A DNA stretch of 64,000 nt, from positions 45,419,631-45,483,630 of the forward strand of contig NW_020954585.1 in the NCBI RefSeq assembly GCF_900497805.2, given 5' to 3'. The notes under the pieces were generated by a model. It worked only from the letters and a program-made list of their open reading frames with translations, searched no databases and was not told the DNA's origin. This document shows, piece by piece, positions 12,201-24,660 of this stretch. The DNA comes from Vombatus ursinus. Its lineage: Eukaryota; Chordata; Mammalia; Diprotodontia; Vombatidae. Position 1 is the stretch's first letter; each line of letters begins with the position of its first letter. Both the position numbers and the translations under genes were made by a program.

Positions 12201-12334
12201 GTCCAGTGACAAGACCGTTTTATCAGTGGAAATGACATTAAAGAAGATGCATTAACATTTTTTTGGCCTCTGCACCCTAAGGATCATGGAAATTTTCCTT
12301 CTAATTTACAGTTGAAATCCTCCATATCTGTTGC

Positions 12335-12450
12335 CTCCTCTAGAAGGTGAGCTATCTGAGAAGAGGGACTTTCTGACTTTTCTATTTGTATCCCAAGTGT
12401 TTAGCAGTGCTGTACACATAGTAAGCACTTAATAAATGCTTTATTCAGTG
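12335..12450 (+). mobile_element. L2 LINE 3' end
   Basis: GAAGGTGAGCTATCTGAGAAG..GTATCCC..CATAGTAAGCACTTAATAAATG. Confidence 0.75.
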
Positions 12451-12529
12451 CTATAGTATTTTTTTGTTTCAAATTTATAACTTTCTCTAATTTTTTAATA
12501 TCTTATTTTCAGTGCTTATTTTGGGTTTA

Positions 12530-13000
12530 GTTGTTGGCTTTCTGATTTTGATTTTGATTTTGATTTGTTATTTTTTGGAGAAAATTTTTTATGTAACAAG
12601 TATGCATAATAAAATTCTAATTCCCACAATGGTTGAATTAAAAAAATATATGTCTCATTGAATACCCTAAGTTTTTAATATCCCTGTAATGGATAGCATG
12701 TTTTACCACCAGTCCCCTGGAATCACAGATAGTCATTTTATTGACCATAGTTCACTCAGCTTTCAAAGTTGTTTTTCTTTTTTATGGTGTTCTTATTGTA
12801 TAAATCCTTTCCTTGGTTCTGTTCATTTCATTTTTAATTAGTTTATAAGAATCTTCAAATTGTTTATTTATATAATATTGATGATAGGGAATAAACTTTT
12901 TTCTGGTTCTGCTTACTTCACTGCATTGGTTCAAGCAAGTCTTTCCATGTAAAAATTTTTATTAATGTTTTCTGTTTCTTACATGACCATAGTATCCCAT
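12530..13000 (-). mobile_element. L1 LINE 3' UTR fragment, antisense
   Basis: Includes 'TCTGCTTACTTCACTGCATTGGTTCAAG' and 'AGTCTTTCCATG', the complement of the marsupial L1 3' end, also seen at 17390. A GATTTT hexamer repeat lies at 12544-12567. Confidence 0.55.
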
Positions 13001-13493
13001 GTATGGTCGCCCTCCCCTCCTTTACCTCTTCCCAAGACCCATCCCATAAAACAAATAGTGGTTTGCTTGGTTTGTAGAGAGAGAAAAAAAAATCAGCATA
13101 ATTAGTCAGTAGATTGAGAAAGCCCCAAAACATGTGCAGACTTCCCACTGCCATCAATTTGTAGGTTGGAGGTGTCTTTTCATATCTCTTCATTTGAGTC
13201 CCATTTGATCTTTATAATTTTGTTATGTATACTTTTGATTCTTTGGTGGGTTATTGTTTTTTCCATCCATGTCTTTTGGAAATCAACTTCCTCATTCTTG
13301 AATTTTCTAAACTCACATAGTTTATTGAGCATATTCTGTCTCTCATCTGTGGACTATCAGTATATCTTATGCTGATCTCCCCCTAGTATGCAATGCAGTT
13401 TGTTGCTTGAATATTATAAGATAAGGTAAATTTCTCCCTGCTCCCAAAATGAAGTACATCACAATATAGAAACAAAAAAATCATATGGGGGGG
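13001..13493. other. AT-rich tract, no recognised gene
   Basis: Possibly LINE-derived on the minus strand but too eroded to assign. Confidence 0.35.
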
Positions 13494-14487
<994 letters not shown>

Positions 14488-14559
14488 TTATTTAAGACCT
14501 TATATAGCTCCACCCTACTCAGTTAACCCCATCTTAATTAGCTGCTAACACACTCTCAA

Positions 14560-15775
14560 AAGAATATCTCGATTACATCTCTAAGCTGTGGGAGATGTCT
14601 CTACACTGATTCTGGCAAACCTGTGCAGTTTTCTTTGAGACTTTGAGACAATGAAATCTGTTTCATATAAGAATGGTGTTTGGCACTGAGTACGCTAAAG
14701 AGAAAAACCAAAGTCCCTGAGCTCAGGGGAACTTACATTCTCCTGAGGACATATAACATGGACACCTACAAGTGCACACAAAGTACATATACAAAGTTCT
14801 GCAAAGTACTCCAGAGAAGGAGGTGGGGGGAGGGCACTACCCAGTCATGATGAATGATAAGCCTCCTCTTTACCTGGACATTTTCCAACCCCTGGCCCAA
14901 CTGCCAGTGCTGTCATTCCACTGTCCAATCCAAATCCCCAGACAGCATGCCCAGGAGCCATAGTTTTCTGATTTTTAAATGCATATTCCATTCATTAATC
15001 CTCTCCTTTTCTATTTTGTGTATTGTTAGGAATATAATTTCTTTCTTGAGAACTCTTTAGCTGCATGCCAGAATTTTGGTAAGTTGTTTGTTTCATTATT
15101 ACCATTTTCTTTCAGTTGTCTCCAGGAGCTCTGATTCCCCTTTTCTGAGTCAGGAGAAGGAAGTTGTACCAAATTCCGACAGATTAGCCCCATTAAAAAT
15201 TCCCCATTTCTCATTATAGAATATCTCTCTCTACCAATGAAAATGTACTTCAGTGGGACCACTGAATTTAGAATTTCTCCTTTCTTTCCCCTTCTTTCAA
15301 TTCCTCCCTTTGCCACTTCACCCATTTTCCCATATGAGATCCTCCCTTTTCTTCTTGAGAGATTACAAGAGTTATTTTCCTTCACTGTTAAATTTTAACT
15401 TTTAGAATATATCACATATTCCCCTCCTCTACTTCCCCTCTCACCTTGTGTGCTCCCCCATTCTGCAGTTTAGTCACATACACACACACACACACAAAAA
15501 AAAATTGATTCCCTTGTAGGAGAGTTTTTGTGAGGTTTAGACTATGATGTTTCAAACCTGTTCTTCTATATTCACTTTTATTTAAGTTCCATTTTTACCC
15601 TTTTCTCCTTTTGCAGTTTTAGAAAGAAAATTCTTAATGGTCCCTATGTTATAATTTTGTTACTGTTATTATTTTTCACTGTTTTCCTTTGTTAGTTTTT
15701 TTCTCCCTTTTTTTCCTGAATTAATGTATTTAATTATTTCTAATTTCTATAATCCTATAGCATTTTACAATTCTT
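14560..15775. other. AT-rich tract, probably eroded LINE sequence
   Basis: Text such as 'TTTCTTGAGAACTCTTTAGCTGCATGCC' and 'TTGTTTCATTATTACCATTTTC' resembles antisense LINE sequence, but I cannot assign a family. A short CA run lies at 15480-15496. No gene seen. Confidence 0.35.
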
Positions 15776-15900
15776 AGACTGGGATGGATGCTTGGAGATC
15801 ATCTAGTCTAGATGCTTCATGTTGTATTTGAGGAAACTGAGGCACAAGTCCTGCCCCAAATCACATAGTAGTAAGTAATAGAGCCAGGATTTAAGGAGGG
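15776..15900 (+). mobile_element. MIR-family SINE
   Basis: GGAGATCATCTAGTCTAGATGC..'TTGAGGAAACTGAGGCACAAG'..'AGAGCCAGGATTT'. Confidence 0.75.
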
Positions 15901-16102
15901 AGAGAGTGGAATAGGAAAGGTCTGATTGTTATAGGGCCAAAGCTAAAAGGTAGGACCCAGCAAGGCTAAAGCCAGCCAGCCTTGGTGCCTTTGGGCTAAA
16001 TCCCCCTCACACTGCATGGGTTTTTTCTTCAGTTCATTTTCCTTCATTTTCCTTATGGGGGTCTAGAATTAGGATTCTGATATATCCTGAAAAGTTATAA
16101 GA

Positions 16103-16106
<4 letters not shown>

Positions 16107-16161
<55 letters not shown>

Positions 16162-16180
16162 TCTCTCTCTTTCCCTCCCA
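16107..16180 (+). repeat. CT dinucleotide microsatellite
   Basis: Near-perfect (CT)n of more than 30 units, with a slightly impure right edge. Confidence 0.98.
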
Positions 16181-16964
16181 GTTTCCACCCTCATCTTTTA
16201 TTGAAGGAAAAAAATCCTTTCCAGTCCCTTTATGGGTTTGGAATCCACCTCTGTCTCCACCCAGTCTCACTTACCATCCTTCATAAATTCCAGTGCAAAG
16301 CCCCACAAATAACCACGGTTTACTTGCTGCATAAACTAGTATTCAAACTAGCATTTAAAAGAACAAATTCCCAACTGTAGACTAAATAAAACCATAACTG
16401 TGAGGGTGATAGTATCCCTCTTGTTATGGTATAATAAAGAAACAGTGTAGTAACATCCAGACTATGATTTATTTAGCAACACATGCGGTTGCAGAAGCAA
16501 ATTGAGTCCAAGGCTCTTGGTAGCCAAGGACCCTGACCATTGGTTTCTACATAGTTAATATACATTTTGGAGGGAGTGAAAAACAGAAAAAATAGGACTA
16601 TAGGGATGGAGACACTTGAGTTCTTATTGGTGGAGAGGATTGGGAGACACCAAGATGAGAGGGAAAGAAGCAGTCTTGTGACATTCCTTAAATTGGATGA
16701 GCTTTGGGAAGAGGAGTGACTTCTCCAAAATCAGGTGACTTACAGTCAACTGAAACTTAGCTTCACAAAATGGTGGATAAGGGCAAACTGGAGTCACTAA
16801 TGTTATTTTAATGTAACACTCTTACTTTCTTTTCCCTACCTTTTTCTCTCCTTCTCAGGAAAGAAAAACTTGGCAAGAAAGTAGCTGAATAGACAATGGT
16901 ACATATGGTACAATGGTACAAAGTATGTGTGTGCCATTCATGCTTTCAATTTGGCCTCCTACCT

Positions 16965-17275
16965 TTGGCCTCCTACATATCCAAGACTTCATTCCTTCCC
17001 CACCAAATTCCACTTCTAAAAAGACTATATACTGTACATCAAGAAAACTCTTTTATCCAAGCTGATAGCAAGCAAATCAGAGAAGTTATACAGATGAGAA
17101 TACACAAGACAGTGCACAAAATGAATGAGGTCTCCCACTGGAATCTACATATCTCAGTTCAGTCAAGAAAGAGACTCCCATATCTTACCCAAGGAGAAAT
17201 TACCTAAAGTCGCTAGTGTGGTAATCTAGAAAAGGGACATGAAGGAGGTGCTGGCTTCTCTACATGTTGGTGGCT
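16965..17275 (+). repeat. Unassigned dispersed repeat, family B
   Basis: Shares with 24360-24660 the ordered blocks 'CATATCCAA..TTCCT', 'AATCAGAGAA.GTATACA', 'CCCAAGG.GAAATT' and 'GCTTCTC(T/C)ACATGTTG'. Family not recognised; LTR-type origin is possible. The flanking 16260-16960 sequence holds no feature I can assign. Confidence 0.5.
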
Positions 17276-17289
17276 TTTTTGTAATTTTG

Positions 17290-17965
17290 CAACACTCATT
17301 TGGGCTTTTTTTTATTGTTCTTTCCCTTTATATAGTTGTAATCACTGTATACTGTACATTGTTTTCTTAGCTCTGCTTACTTCACTTTACATCAACTGAT
17401 GTAAGTCTTTCCATGCTTCTCTGTATTAATCATAGTCACTATTTCTTATAGCACAGTAATATTCCATTACATAATGTACCACAATTTGTTCATCCATTGC
17501 CCAATGGATGGACATCTACTTTGTTTCTAATTCCTTGCTGCTACAAAAAGTGAATATTTTGGTGTATATGGAGCATTTCTTTTTATCAGTAACCTCCTTG
17601 GAGTACATGCACAATGTAATCTCTAGATCAAAGTGTATGGACATTTTAGCTACTTCATTTGCATAATTTCAAATTGCTTACCAGAATGGTTGTACTAATT
17701 CACAGCTCCACCAGCAGTGCATTAGTGTGCTTTCCATAACCTCTCCACTATTAACTATTCCTGGCTTTTGTTATCTTTTTATCATCCTGTCATTTTGCTG
17801 GGTATAGGATGAAACTTCATTATTTTAATTTATATTTCTCTTATGAGTGATTTTAAGTATTATTCTTTCATGTGATTGTTAATAGTTTACAATTCTTTTG
17901 AGAATTGTTCATATCCTTTGACAGCATATCTCTTGGGGAATGGCTTTTACTCGTATATTTGTTAA
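17290..17965 (-). mobile_element. L1 LINE 3' end, antisense
   Basis: The complement of the marsupial L1 3' block reads through clearly: CTCTGCTTACTTCACTTTACATCA, 'TTTCTTATAGCACAGTAATATTCC', 'CAGAATGGTTG', 'CACAGCTCCACCAGCAGTGC' and 'CATATCCTTTGAC'. Confidence 0.88.
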
Positions 17966-17969
17966 TTTT

Positions 17970-18126
17970 ATGGGTATGTATACACACATATAAAATGATA
18001 TATACATAATATATATAAAACATATGTACATGTAAGTATGTATATATATACACATATGTATATGTACAGCTATGTATATGTGTATACATGTATAAGTATA
18101 TATATGCGTGTATAGGTGTGTGCATG
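17970..18126 (+). repeat. AT/GT-rich simple repeat
   Basis: Degenerate TATATG/TACACA alternation between the L1 and family A. Confidence 0.85.
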
Positions 18127-19085
18127 GTGGTTGTTGCCCTTCATTCTTGAAGAGGACCAAAGTGACATCACTATGGTAGAGTTAAGTTATAGTGTGTCCG
18201 ACGATGGTTGATCAAACCAGTATGAGCTTGGAATGCTCCACCACAGGCTGGGCACAAATATTCCATATGAACATTTAGGGTGGAGGTGCAGGGTGAGATC
18301 CCTGCCTGTTGCAGTCATCAGGCCAGGGTTGGGTAAGCAGACAATTTTTAGGACACCTTTTCTAGCTCCTTCCTCACACCAGGATGTGAGCAGTGCGATC
18401 CTTAAAAGGCTGCTCAGACATCCAGGGGGCTGTGGAATACCACTGCTGCTTCCAGTGATAAGACAACCAGATGGCCTGGGCTGCCTTTGTGCAGGGTTGT
18501 GACTACAGTTCCCAGTATATCCGCACCTGCTGCTTTGTCACTTGCCTGTCGCCAGAGGACTTTGAGACTGGTAAAATGGTATGGGTGATGTCTTTTGATT
18601 CATGCATAAGTTGGATTTAAGTGAGGCAGAGTTCCATGAAGTCATCAGCCTCACTCTTTCTTCCAGTCATCATAGTCCACAGGCAGGAAAGAGTCAAGAC
18701 AGCTGGTGATGGCTTGGAATATAGTAGATGACCTTCTACGTCTAACCAAGCTCTAAGCACTCCACAGAGGGCTGTTTCAGTTGCCTTCGTGGCCATTGGA
18801 ACAAATCATTCTCACCCATCCACTCCACCAGAAGTCTTCACAAACTTAGGGTAGACACCTCCCTAATTCACCAAAGGGTTTGAAACCCCTCAGTTACCCT
18901 GAACCTGGTTTAGCCCATCTGCTGAAATGGTTTGCCAGAGTGTGGCCATTGTACGTGCTACAGCTTCTTGGAGCCCCAGGTGAGAGCTGGGTGGATCAGG
19001 GAGACACCAAAGGTAGAAAGCAGCCCTGAAAAGGGCTTGGTGGCCCTCATGTCAGAGATGCTAGTCTTCCCTGAACACACCCTAT
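18127..19085 (+). repeat. Unassigned dispersed repeat, family A, longest copy (about 960 bp)
   Basis: Starts at GTGGTTGTTGCCCTTCATTC. It contains an inner block (18230-18590) not seen in the other copies, and the blocks shared with 3085-3600 in the opposite orientation. No intact ORF. Confidence 0.65.
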
Positions 19086-20930
19086 ACCCCTGGTATGTAC
19101 ATAACTCATATGTATATGTATGGATGCACATGTGTGCACACATACACCTTATATACCAAACTACCAAACCTCAAGGATTGTTTCAATACCATTTAAGGAA
19201 AAATTGGCCTTGCCTGAGTTGGGTACAGCCTTAGGATATCATTCATACTATGGTCCAACCATTGGTGGCAAGGCCCAAAAGGTCTAGAAGACCTTCTACT
19301 ACTTAAATAGTTTTAGGGCCTTTACTGGACAACTCTGACCTTAAGGATGTGAGAAGCCTAGTGTAGAGAGCCTTAGAGGAGGAGTTTAATACAGGTAAAA
19401 GAAAAGCAAAAATGGCAAAAATAAAACAAGATATATAACTGCTCCCTGAAGAAGTAACCTCATTAATTGTGCAGAAAACAAAAACAAAAAATTCAGGCTT
19501 TGCCTCCCAGCTTCAAGAGGCCCAATTTCTGTATCTCAATGATATGATCCATGAAGTGGGTAATACCAAACATTTGCAGTTCAAAGGCAGTGATAATAAG
19601 CAGGAGCAGCTTCAGAAGCATGAGGGCTAAAAGTTACTTGTTCCATAGTCACCTCTCCTCATTACACATCACAGTCAGCTGTAGCAAGATTATCTAAGAA
19701 GTCATTACCCTCTTGCATGCAACCTATTTCAATTCCAGGGTAAATATCAATAATTTCCTGAACCACTCACACAATCAGTGTTCTCTGGCTCACCAGCCAG
19801 AACCTTCCCCACCCTGGGAGCCCCCAAAAGAGATATCTTTACCCCTTAAAATTGCTGAGACATTCCCACCTTTCCTCTGCCAGGGATGAGTTGACAATTT
19901 TAACTCCTTTATGGCCAGAAAGCAATGCATTTCCCAGTGACTCCATCTCTTCAACTTGCAAACCCTCCCTAGGAAATCATGGTCCAATTATCACTGAGTG
20001 TTGCACAAGGAGCAATGTAGAGGGCCCCATCAGTTCAATATTATATTAACTAAATGACTATACTAGGCCTGCTTGTGTTGCTGCTGATGTCAGTGCCCAT
20101 AGCACTGCAGCCTGTATTGCTGCCCACCTTGCTTACACTAAAGCCCACATTACTGCCTGTTCCAGTAACCACTAAATAACTACTTTTGTTGGAGCCTGGG
20201 GCTATGCCACTGTCTTCTCCATTGTCTATTACCTGCATTTCACCTAATTTTTTATAGCAATTGAGCTGGGGCAAGTGCTGCTCATGCCGCCTGTACAGGG
20301 AGCCCCAGCACCAATCTCTGGCCCCCATCCCCAATCTTGCCCTCCCGATCTGAGCAGGCAGGGTCTACACCCTGCTACAAGTGCTGCCACTGCAGGGGCC
20401 TGAGCACTGCCTCCTGTAAATGTACTCTAGCTGCCGTGTGTAAGAAGTGACATTTCAGCCAAGGTGGGGGAAGGATGCCAAAGCCTGTGCTGGGACCCAC
20501 CACACAGGGCCCCTCAATCATCTCTCACTGAAAGTCCCAGTAAAAAGAAAGAAAGAGAGAGACAGAGAGAGAAACAGAGAGAGTGAAAGAGAGACAGAGA
20601 CAGAGACAGAGAGAGAGATACAGTTCACAGTTCTATTGTGAGAGCAGAATCTGTCTCTAATTTTGAACTGCAACAGCTCTGCCTTTCCTCACTTCATCAA
20701 CAGGGGTAAATCTGGTATAGTCATCTATATCCCCAACTCTGAAAAAGTTCTGCCCTTTCAAGTAATGCCTCCAGTGCCTTGCACCAAAAAGTCCCAACAA
20801 AATACAGGTGGCACATTTCTTAATAACAATTACAGGACAAGATTGATTCAGGCCAGTCTGTTGCTTCATGTTCAGAAATGGAATGAAATGAAACATTCAT
20901 AGACTATCCAACAGTTAATAAAAGGAGGTT
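19086..20930. other. Unassigned sequence with a GA microsatellite
   Basis: No gene recognised. GAGAGACAGA-type simple repeat at 20537-20620. The tract at about 19165-19255 resembles that at about 21290-21400 (see findings), so an eroded repeat may span this interval. The short ORFs here have no recognisable domains. Confidence 0.4.
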
Positions 20931-20934
20931 TAGG

Positions 20935-21085
20935 GGCAGCTAAGTGGCACAGTGGATAGAGCACTGGCCCTGAAGTCAGGAGGAACTGAGTTCAAATCCA
21001 ATCTCAGACCAAACACTTGACACTTACTAGCTGTGTGACCCTGGGCAAGTCAGTTAACCCCAATTGCCTTAAAAAAAAAACAAAA
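20935..21085 (+). mobile_element. Marsupial SINE, short form
   Basis: GGGGCAGCTAAGTGGCACAG head, core, A tail. AAAAGGAGGTTTA is duplicated on both flanks (20919 and 21099), a target-site duplication. Confidence 0.94.
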
Positions 21086-21517
21086 CCCTCACTCTCTAAA
21101 AGGAGGTTTACTCGACCATAGTAGGGAAAGAATATTCAGCAAGGATACAGCATTGATTCAGCTGGGCACAGCCACTCTTCCATGTTGGCCAATGTTGGTC
21201 AGAAACCTGAGGGAGGAGCCCCTGATTCCAAGGCAGCTAGCTTTTGCACAGAGGCCACCAGGAAGCTACCTCAATGGTTTGAGCCTCAATCCTCTGGACC
21301 AATTAAGTCTCAAGAACAGTTTCAATATCTTGTAAGGAAAAACTAGCAGAGCTGATATGGAGTAGGGCCTCAGGGTATTGCTCCTGCTATAGAAGTGGAT
21401 CCAAATCTAATAATCAATGAGCATTTATCATGCACCACCATTTGTCAAGCACCATAGTAGGCACTGATAATATGAAGACAAAAGCAAGATGGACTATGTC
21501 CTCCAGAAGGTTATATT

Positions 21518-21680
21518 GTCATTTTTTTTTTTTTGCTTTTTTTTGGCCAGACAATGGGGTTAAATGACTTGCCCAGGGTCACACAGCTAGTAAGTGTCAA
21601 GTGTCTAAGGTCAAATTTGAACTCAGGTCCTCCTGACTCCAAGGCTGGAGCTCCATCCACTGCGCCACCTAGCTGCCCCT
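21518..21680 (-). mobile_element. Marsupial SINE, short form
   Basis: T-rich start, 'GACTTGCCCAGGGTCACACAG' and a 'CACCTAGCTGCCCC' end. TATTGTCATT is duplicated on both flanks. Confidence 0.93.
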
Positions 21681-22247
21681 ATTGTCATTATTAATTATAT
21701 TCCTTAACTGCTTATTGTACACCTTAAATAAATGTCTCATCAACTCAACATATCCAAAATTGAACTCATTATCTTTTCGCCAAAACCTTCCCCACTTCTA
21801 AACTTCCCTATTCCTCATGAGAATATCACCATCCTCCCAGTCACCCAGGCTGGCAACCTAGGTGACATCCTCAACTCTTTCCTCTTTCTCCCAATCCCAT
21901 ATCCTGTGCTTGCTAAGGCTTGTCATTTCTACCTTTGTAGCATCTCCAGTATATGCCTCCTTTTCTCCTCTGACCTTGCCAAAACCCTGCAGAAGGTGCT
22001 TATCCTCTGACCCTTGAAATACTGCAGTAGCCTGCTGGTTGGTTTCCCCGCCTGAGGCCTCTCCTCACTCCAATCCATCTTCCACTCAGCTACCAAGGTG
22101 ATCTTCCTAAAGCACAAGTCTGTCACACACATATCTTCCATTTTATAAACTCCAGTGTACCCTATTACCTCCAGGATCAAATACAAAATCTTTTTTTTAT
22201 TTTTGGCTTTTCAAATCCTTTCTAAGCTGGCTCCTTCCTACCTTTCC

Positions 22248-22407
22248 AGTCTTTTTTTTTTTTTTTTTTGGTGAGGGCAATTGGGGTTAAGGGAGTTACC
22301 TGGAGTCACACAGCTAGGGAGTGTTATATGTCTGAGGCCGGATTTGAACTCAGGTCCTCCTGACTCCAGGGCCAGTGCTTTAACCACTTCGCCACCTAGC
22401 TGCCCCA
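22248..22407 (-). mobile_element. Marsupial SINE, short form
   Basis: T run, antisense core and a 'CACCTAGCTGCCCC' end. 'TTTCCAGTCTT' is repeated on both sides as a target duplication. Confidence 0.93.
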
Positions 22408-22577
22408 TTTCCAGTCTTCTTACACATTATTCCCCTCTACATACTCTGTCCTCCTTGCTATTCCTCAAACAAGATTCTCTGTCTCCTAACTCTGGGCATT
22501 TTCACTTGCTGTCTCCTAGGCCTGGAACTCTCTGCCTCCTGCTGTCCATGGTTTTCTTTAGATCTCAGCTAAAGTCC

Positions 22578-22733
22578 TCATTTTTTTTTTTTTTTTGGCT
22601 AGGCAATGTGGTTAAGTGACTTGCCCAGGGTCACATAGCTAGTTAAGTGTCATATGTCTGAGGCCAGATTTGAACTCAGGTCCTCCTGAATCTAGGGCCG
22701 GTCCTCTATCCACTGCGCCATCTAGCTGCCCCT
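22578..22733 (-). mobile_element. Marsupial SINE, short form
   Basis: T run, antisense core, 'CATCTAGCTGCCCC'. 'TAAAGTCCTCAT' is repeated on both flanks. Confidence 0.94.
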
Positions 22734-23629
22734 AAAGTCCTCATCTTCTAGAAGCCTTTCTCAGTGGTCCTTAAGCTTAGTGCCTCCCTCTGAGATTATC
22801 TCCAATTTATTCTGTACGTATCTTGTTTGTACTTTGTTGTTTTCATGTTGTCACCATTGTTAGGCTATGAGGAACAAGGATTGCTTTTTTGATTTGTTTT
22901 GTTTTGGGGGTTTAATTGCCTTTCTTTGTATTCCTGGTACTTAGCACAGTGCCTGACACATAGCAGATGCTCAATACGTGTTTGTTCCTATGACTTGGCT
23001 TGTAATGGGGGATACAACATGCACATATATAGACATGTATGTAACACACATATATTTACACCCATGCTGTGTTGTATATGTATACACACATATAGGTATG
23101 TATACGTGTGTGTGCGGACACATTCACACATACACAAAAATATTAACCTGGGAGGAGGGAGAGGGAAGATACCAGCTGAGGGGAAGCAGGAAAGGCCTCA
23201 TGCAGAAGGTGATACTTGAACTGAAAAAAGAAGGAATTAATGAAAGAAAAAGCAGTTATTAAGTTCTTACTATATACTAAGTATTGGTGATATACCTAGA
23301 AAAATTGAGATAGTCCTTGTTCTCAAGGAACTCACACTCCAATTGAGCTGTGGGGTAGATAGAAAGGCAAGGAATTCCCAAACATTTAGTGGTCCCAAAG
23401 ATGAAAAACTAGGCCTAAGGGTCCTTAAGCATGTGAGTAGATCAGATGACAGGACCAAGGATCTTTGGGGTGTAGAAACAAGATAGAGGTAAGGCCTAGT
23501 GGTCCTCCATCTTACCAGACGGAATAGAGTTGGTAACTTTCATCTCATCCAAGCCCTTTAAGCAGTTAAGCAGCTGGGATGAGTACTTGGATGGCCCCAG
23601 CAGTTGGAGATTGTGAAGGAGGAAGGTCA

Positions 23630-23786
23630 TTTCTTTGTTTTGTTTGTTTGTTAGGCAATGGGGTTAAGTGACTTGCCCAAGGTCACACAGCTAGTAAGTG
23701 TCAAGTGTCTGAGGCTAAATTGGAACTCAGGTCCTCTTGATTCCAGGGCCAATGCTCTATCTACTACACCACCTAGCTGCCCCAAC
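23630..23786 (-). mobile_element. Marsupial SINE, short form
   Basis: TTTGTTTGTTAGGCAATGGGG through 'CACCTAGCTGCCCC'. 'AGGTCATTTCTT/AGATCATTTCTT' flanks suggest a target duplication. Confidence 0.92.
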
Positions 23787-23982
23787 GAAGATCATTTCTT
23801 ATCCAGCTCCCCAGCCCCTACCCCACCCTCCCACCCCCACTGCCCCCAGTGAAATGTTACAGGTATAAGGGGTGGCATGTGGGTGCTTCATTTTGTTTTT
23901 GCCTATGTAGATAATGTGTGCCACATGGGTCTGTTTAGATATGGTTCTCAGGAAGGCATGAATAGATAGAATAGAATTCTGG

Positions 23983-24130
23983 GGTGGGGAACCTGTGGCC
24001 TCAGGGCCACATGTGGCCCTCTAGGTCCTCAGGCACGGCCCTTTGACTGAATATATATTCAAACTTCACAAGTTTGGATTCAGTCAAAGGGCCACATGTG
24101 GCCTCAAGGCCGCAGGTTCTCCACCCCTGG
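23983..24130. mobile_element. hAT-like MITE, copy 1
   Basis: Imperfect palindrome starting CTGGGGTGGGGAACCTGTGG and ending with its complement '..CAGGTTCTCCACCCCTG'. Inside, 'AGTCAAAGGGCCACATGTGGCC' mirrors the left half. Non-coding. Confidence 0.75.
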
Positions 24131-24359
24131 AATAGATATTTCTGGTATCTCTCCTATTCCTACTCTTCTCTAAAGAGCTTTCGTTTCTGCCAGGAGGGAA
24201 ACCAAAAAGTTGGGGCTAGAGACTGGCCACTCCTCAGAGAGAGTTAGAGGGCTAGAATTATATTTGTCTGGATCCTTAAGTATTATGTGGTCTGGGGGAA
24301 GAAATTTTTAGATTCAAGCCACATGCCTGATTGATGTCCTTGGTTGTTGGGAAAGGATG

Positions 24360-24660
24360 TACCAAACTATATATCCAAAGCTTGATTCCCTCCCTACCAA
24401 TTGCAAATTCCACAATGAACACACATAGCAAATAGCAAATAATCCCATTTACTAAAGTCAATAGCAAAACAGAAATCAGAGAAAGTATACATAGGAGAAT
24501 ATATACCAAACAACAGGAGGAGAGGAGCTCTCCCTTTGGGATTGAGGTAATGATACTCAGTGGAGAGAGAGTCCCAGTTTTCACCCAAGGGGAAATTCCC
24601 CAGTCTCTAACAGGATATGGACATCATCAAGCTTGCCAGCTTCTCCACATGTTGTTCTCT
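24360..24660 (+). repeat. Unassigned dispersed repeat, family B
   Basis: See 16965-17275 for the shared ordered blocks. Confidence 0.5.

Larger units (their letters stand above)
21725..22975 (+). mobile_element. L2 LINE 3' part, split by two SINEs
   Basis: CCAAAATTGAACTCATTATC, 'CCACTCAGCTACCAAGGTGATCTTCCTAAAGCAC', 'TCCAGGATCAAATACAAAATC' and, at the end, 'AGTGCCTGACACATAGCAGATGCTCAATA' follow the L2 3' order. Confidence 0.85.

Noticed and set aside
16896-17207. 103-codon frame
   Set aside because: Lies in dispersed repeat family B; the related tract at 24360 does not keep the frame.
22281-22619. 112-codon frame with LPGVTQLGS and ALTTSPPSCP
   Set aside because: These phrases come from translating the antisense SINE and recur wherever the SINE is inserted (for example 23658, 57160).
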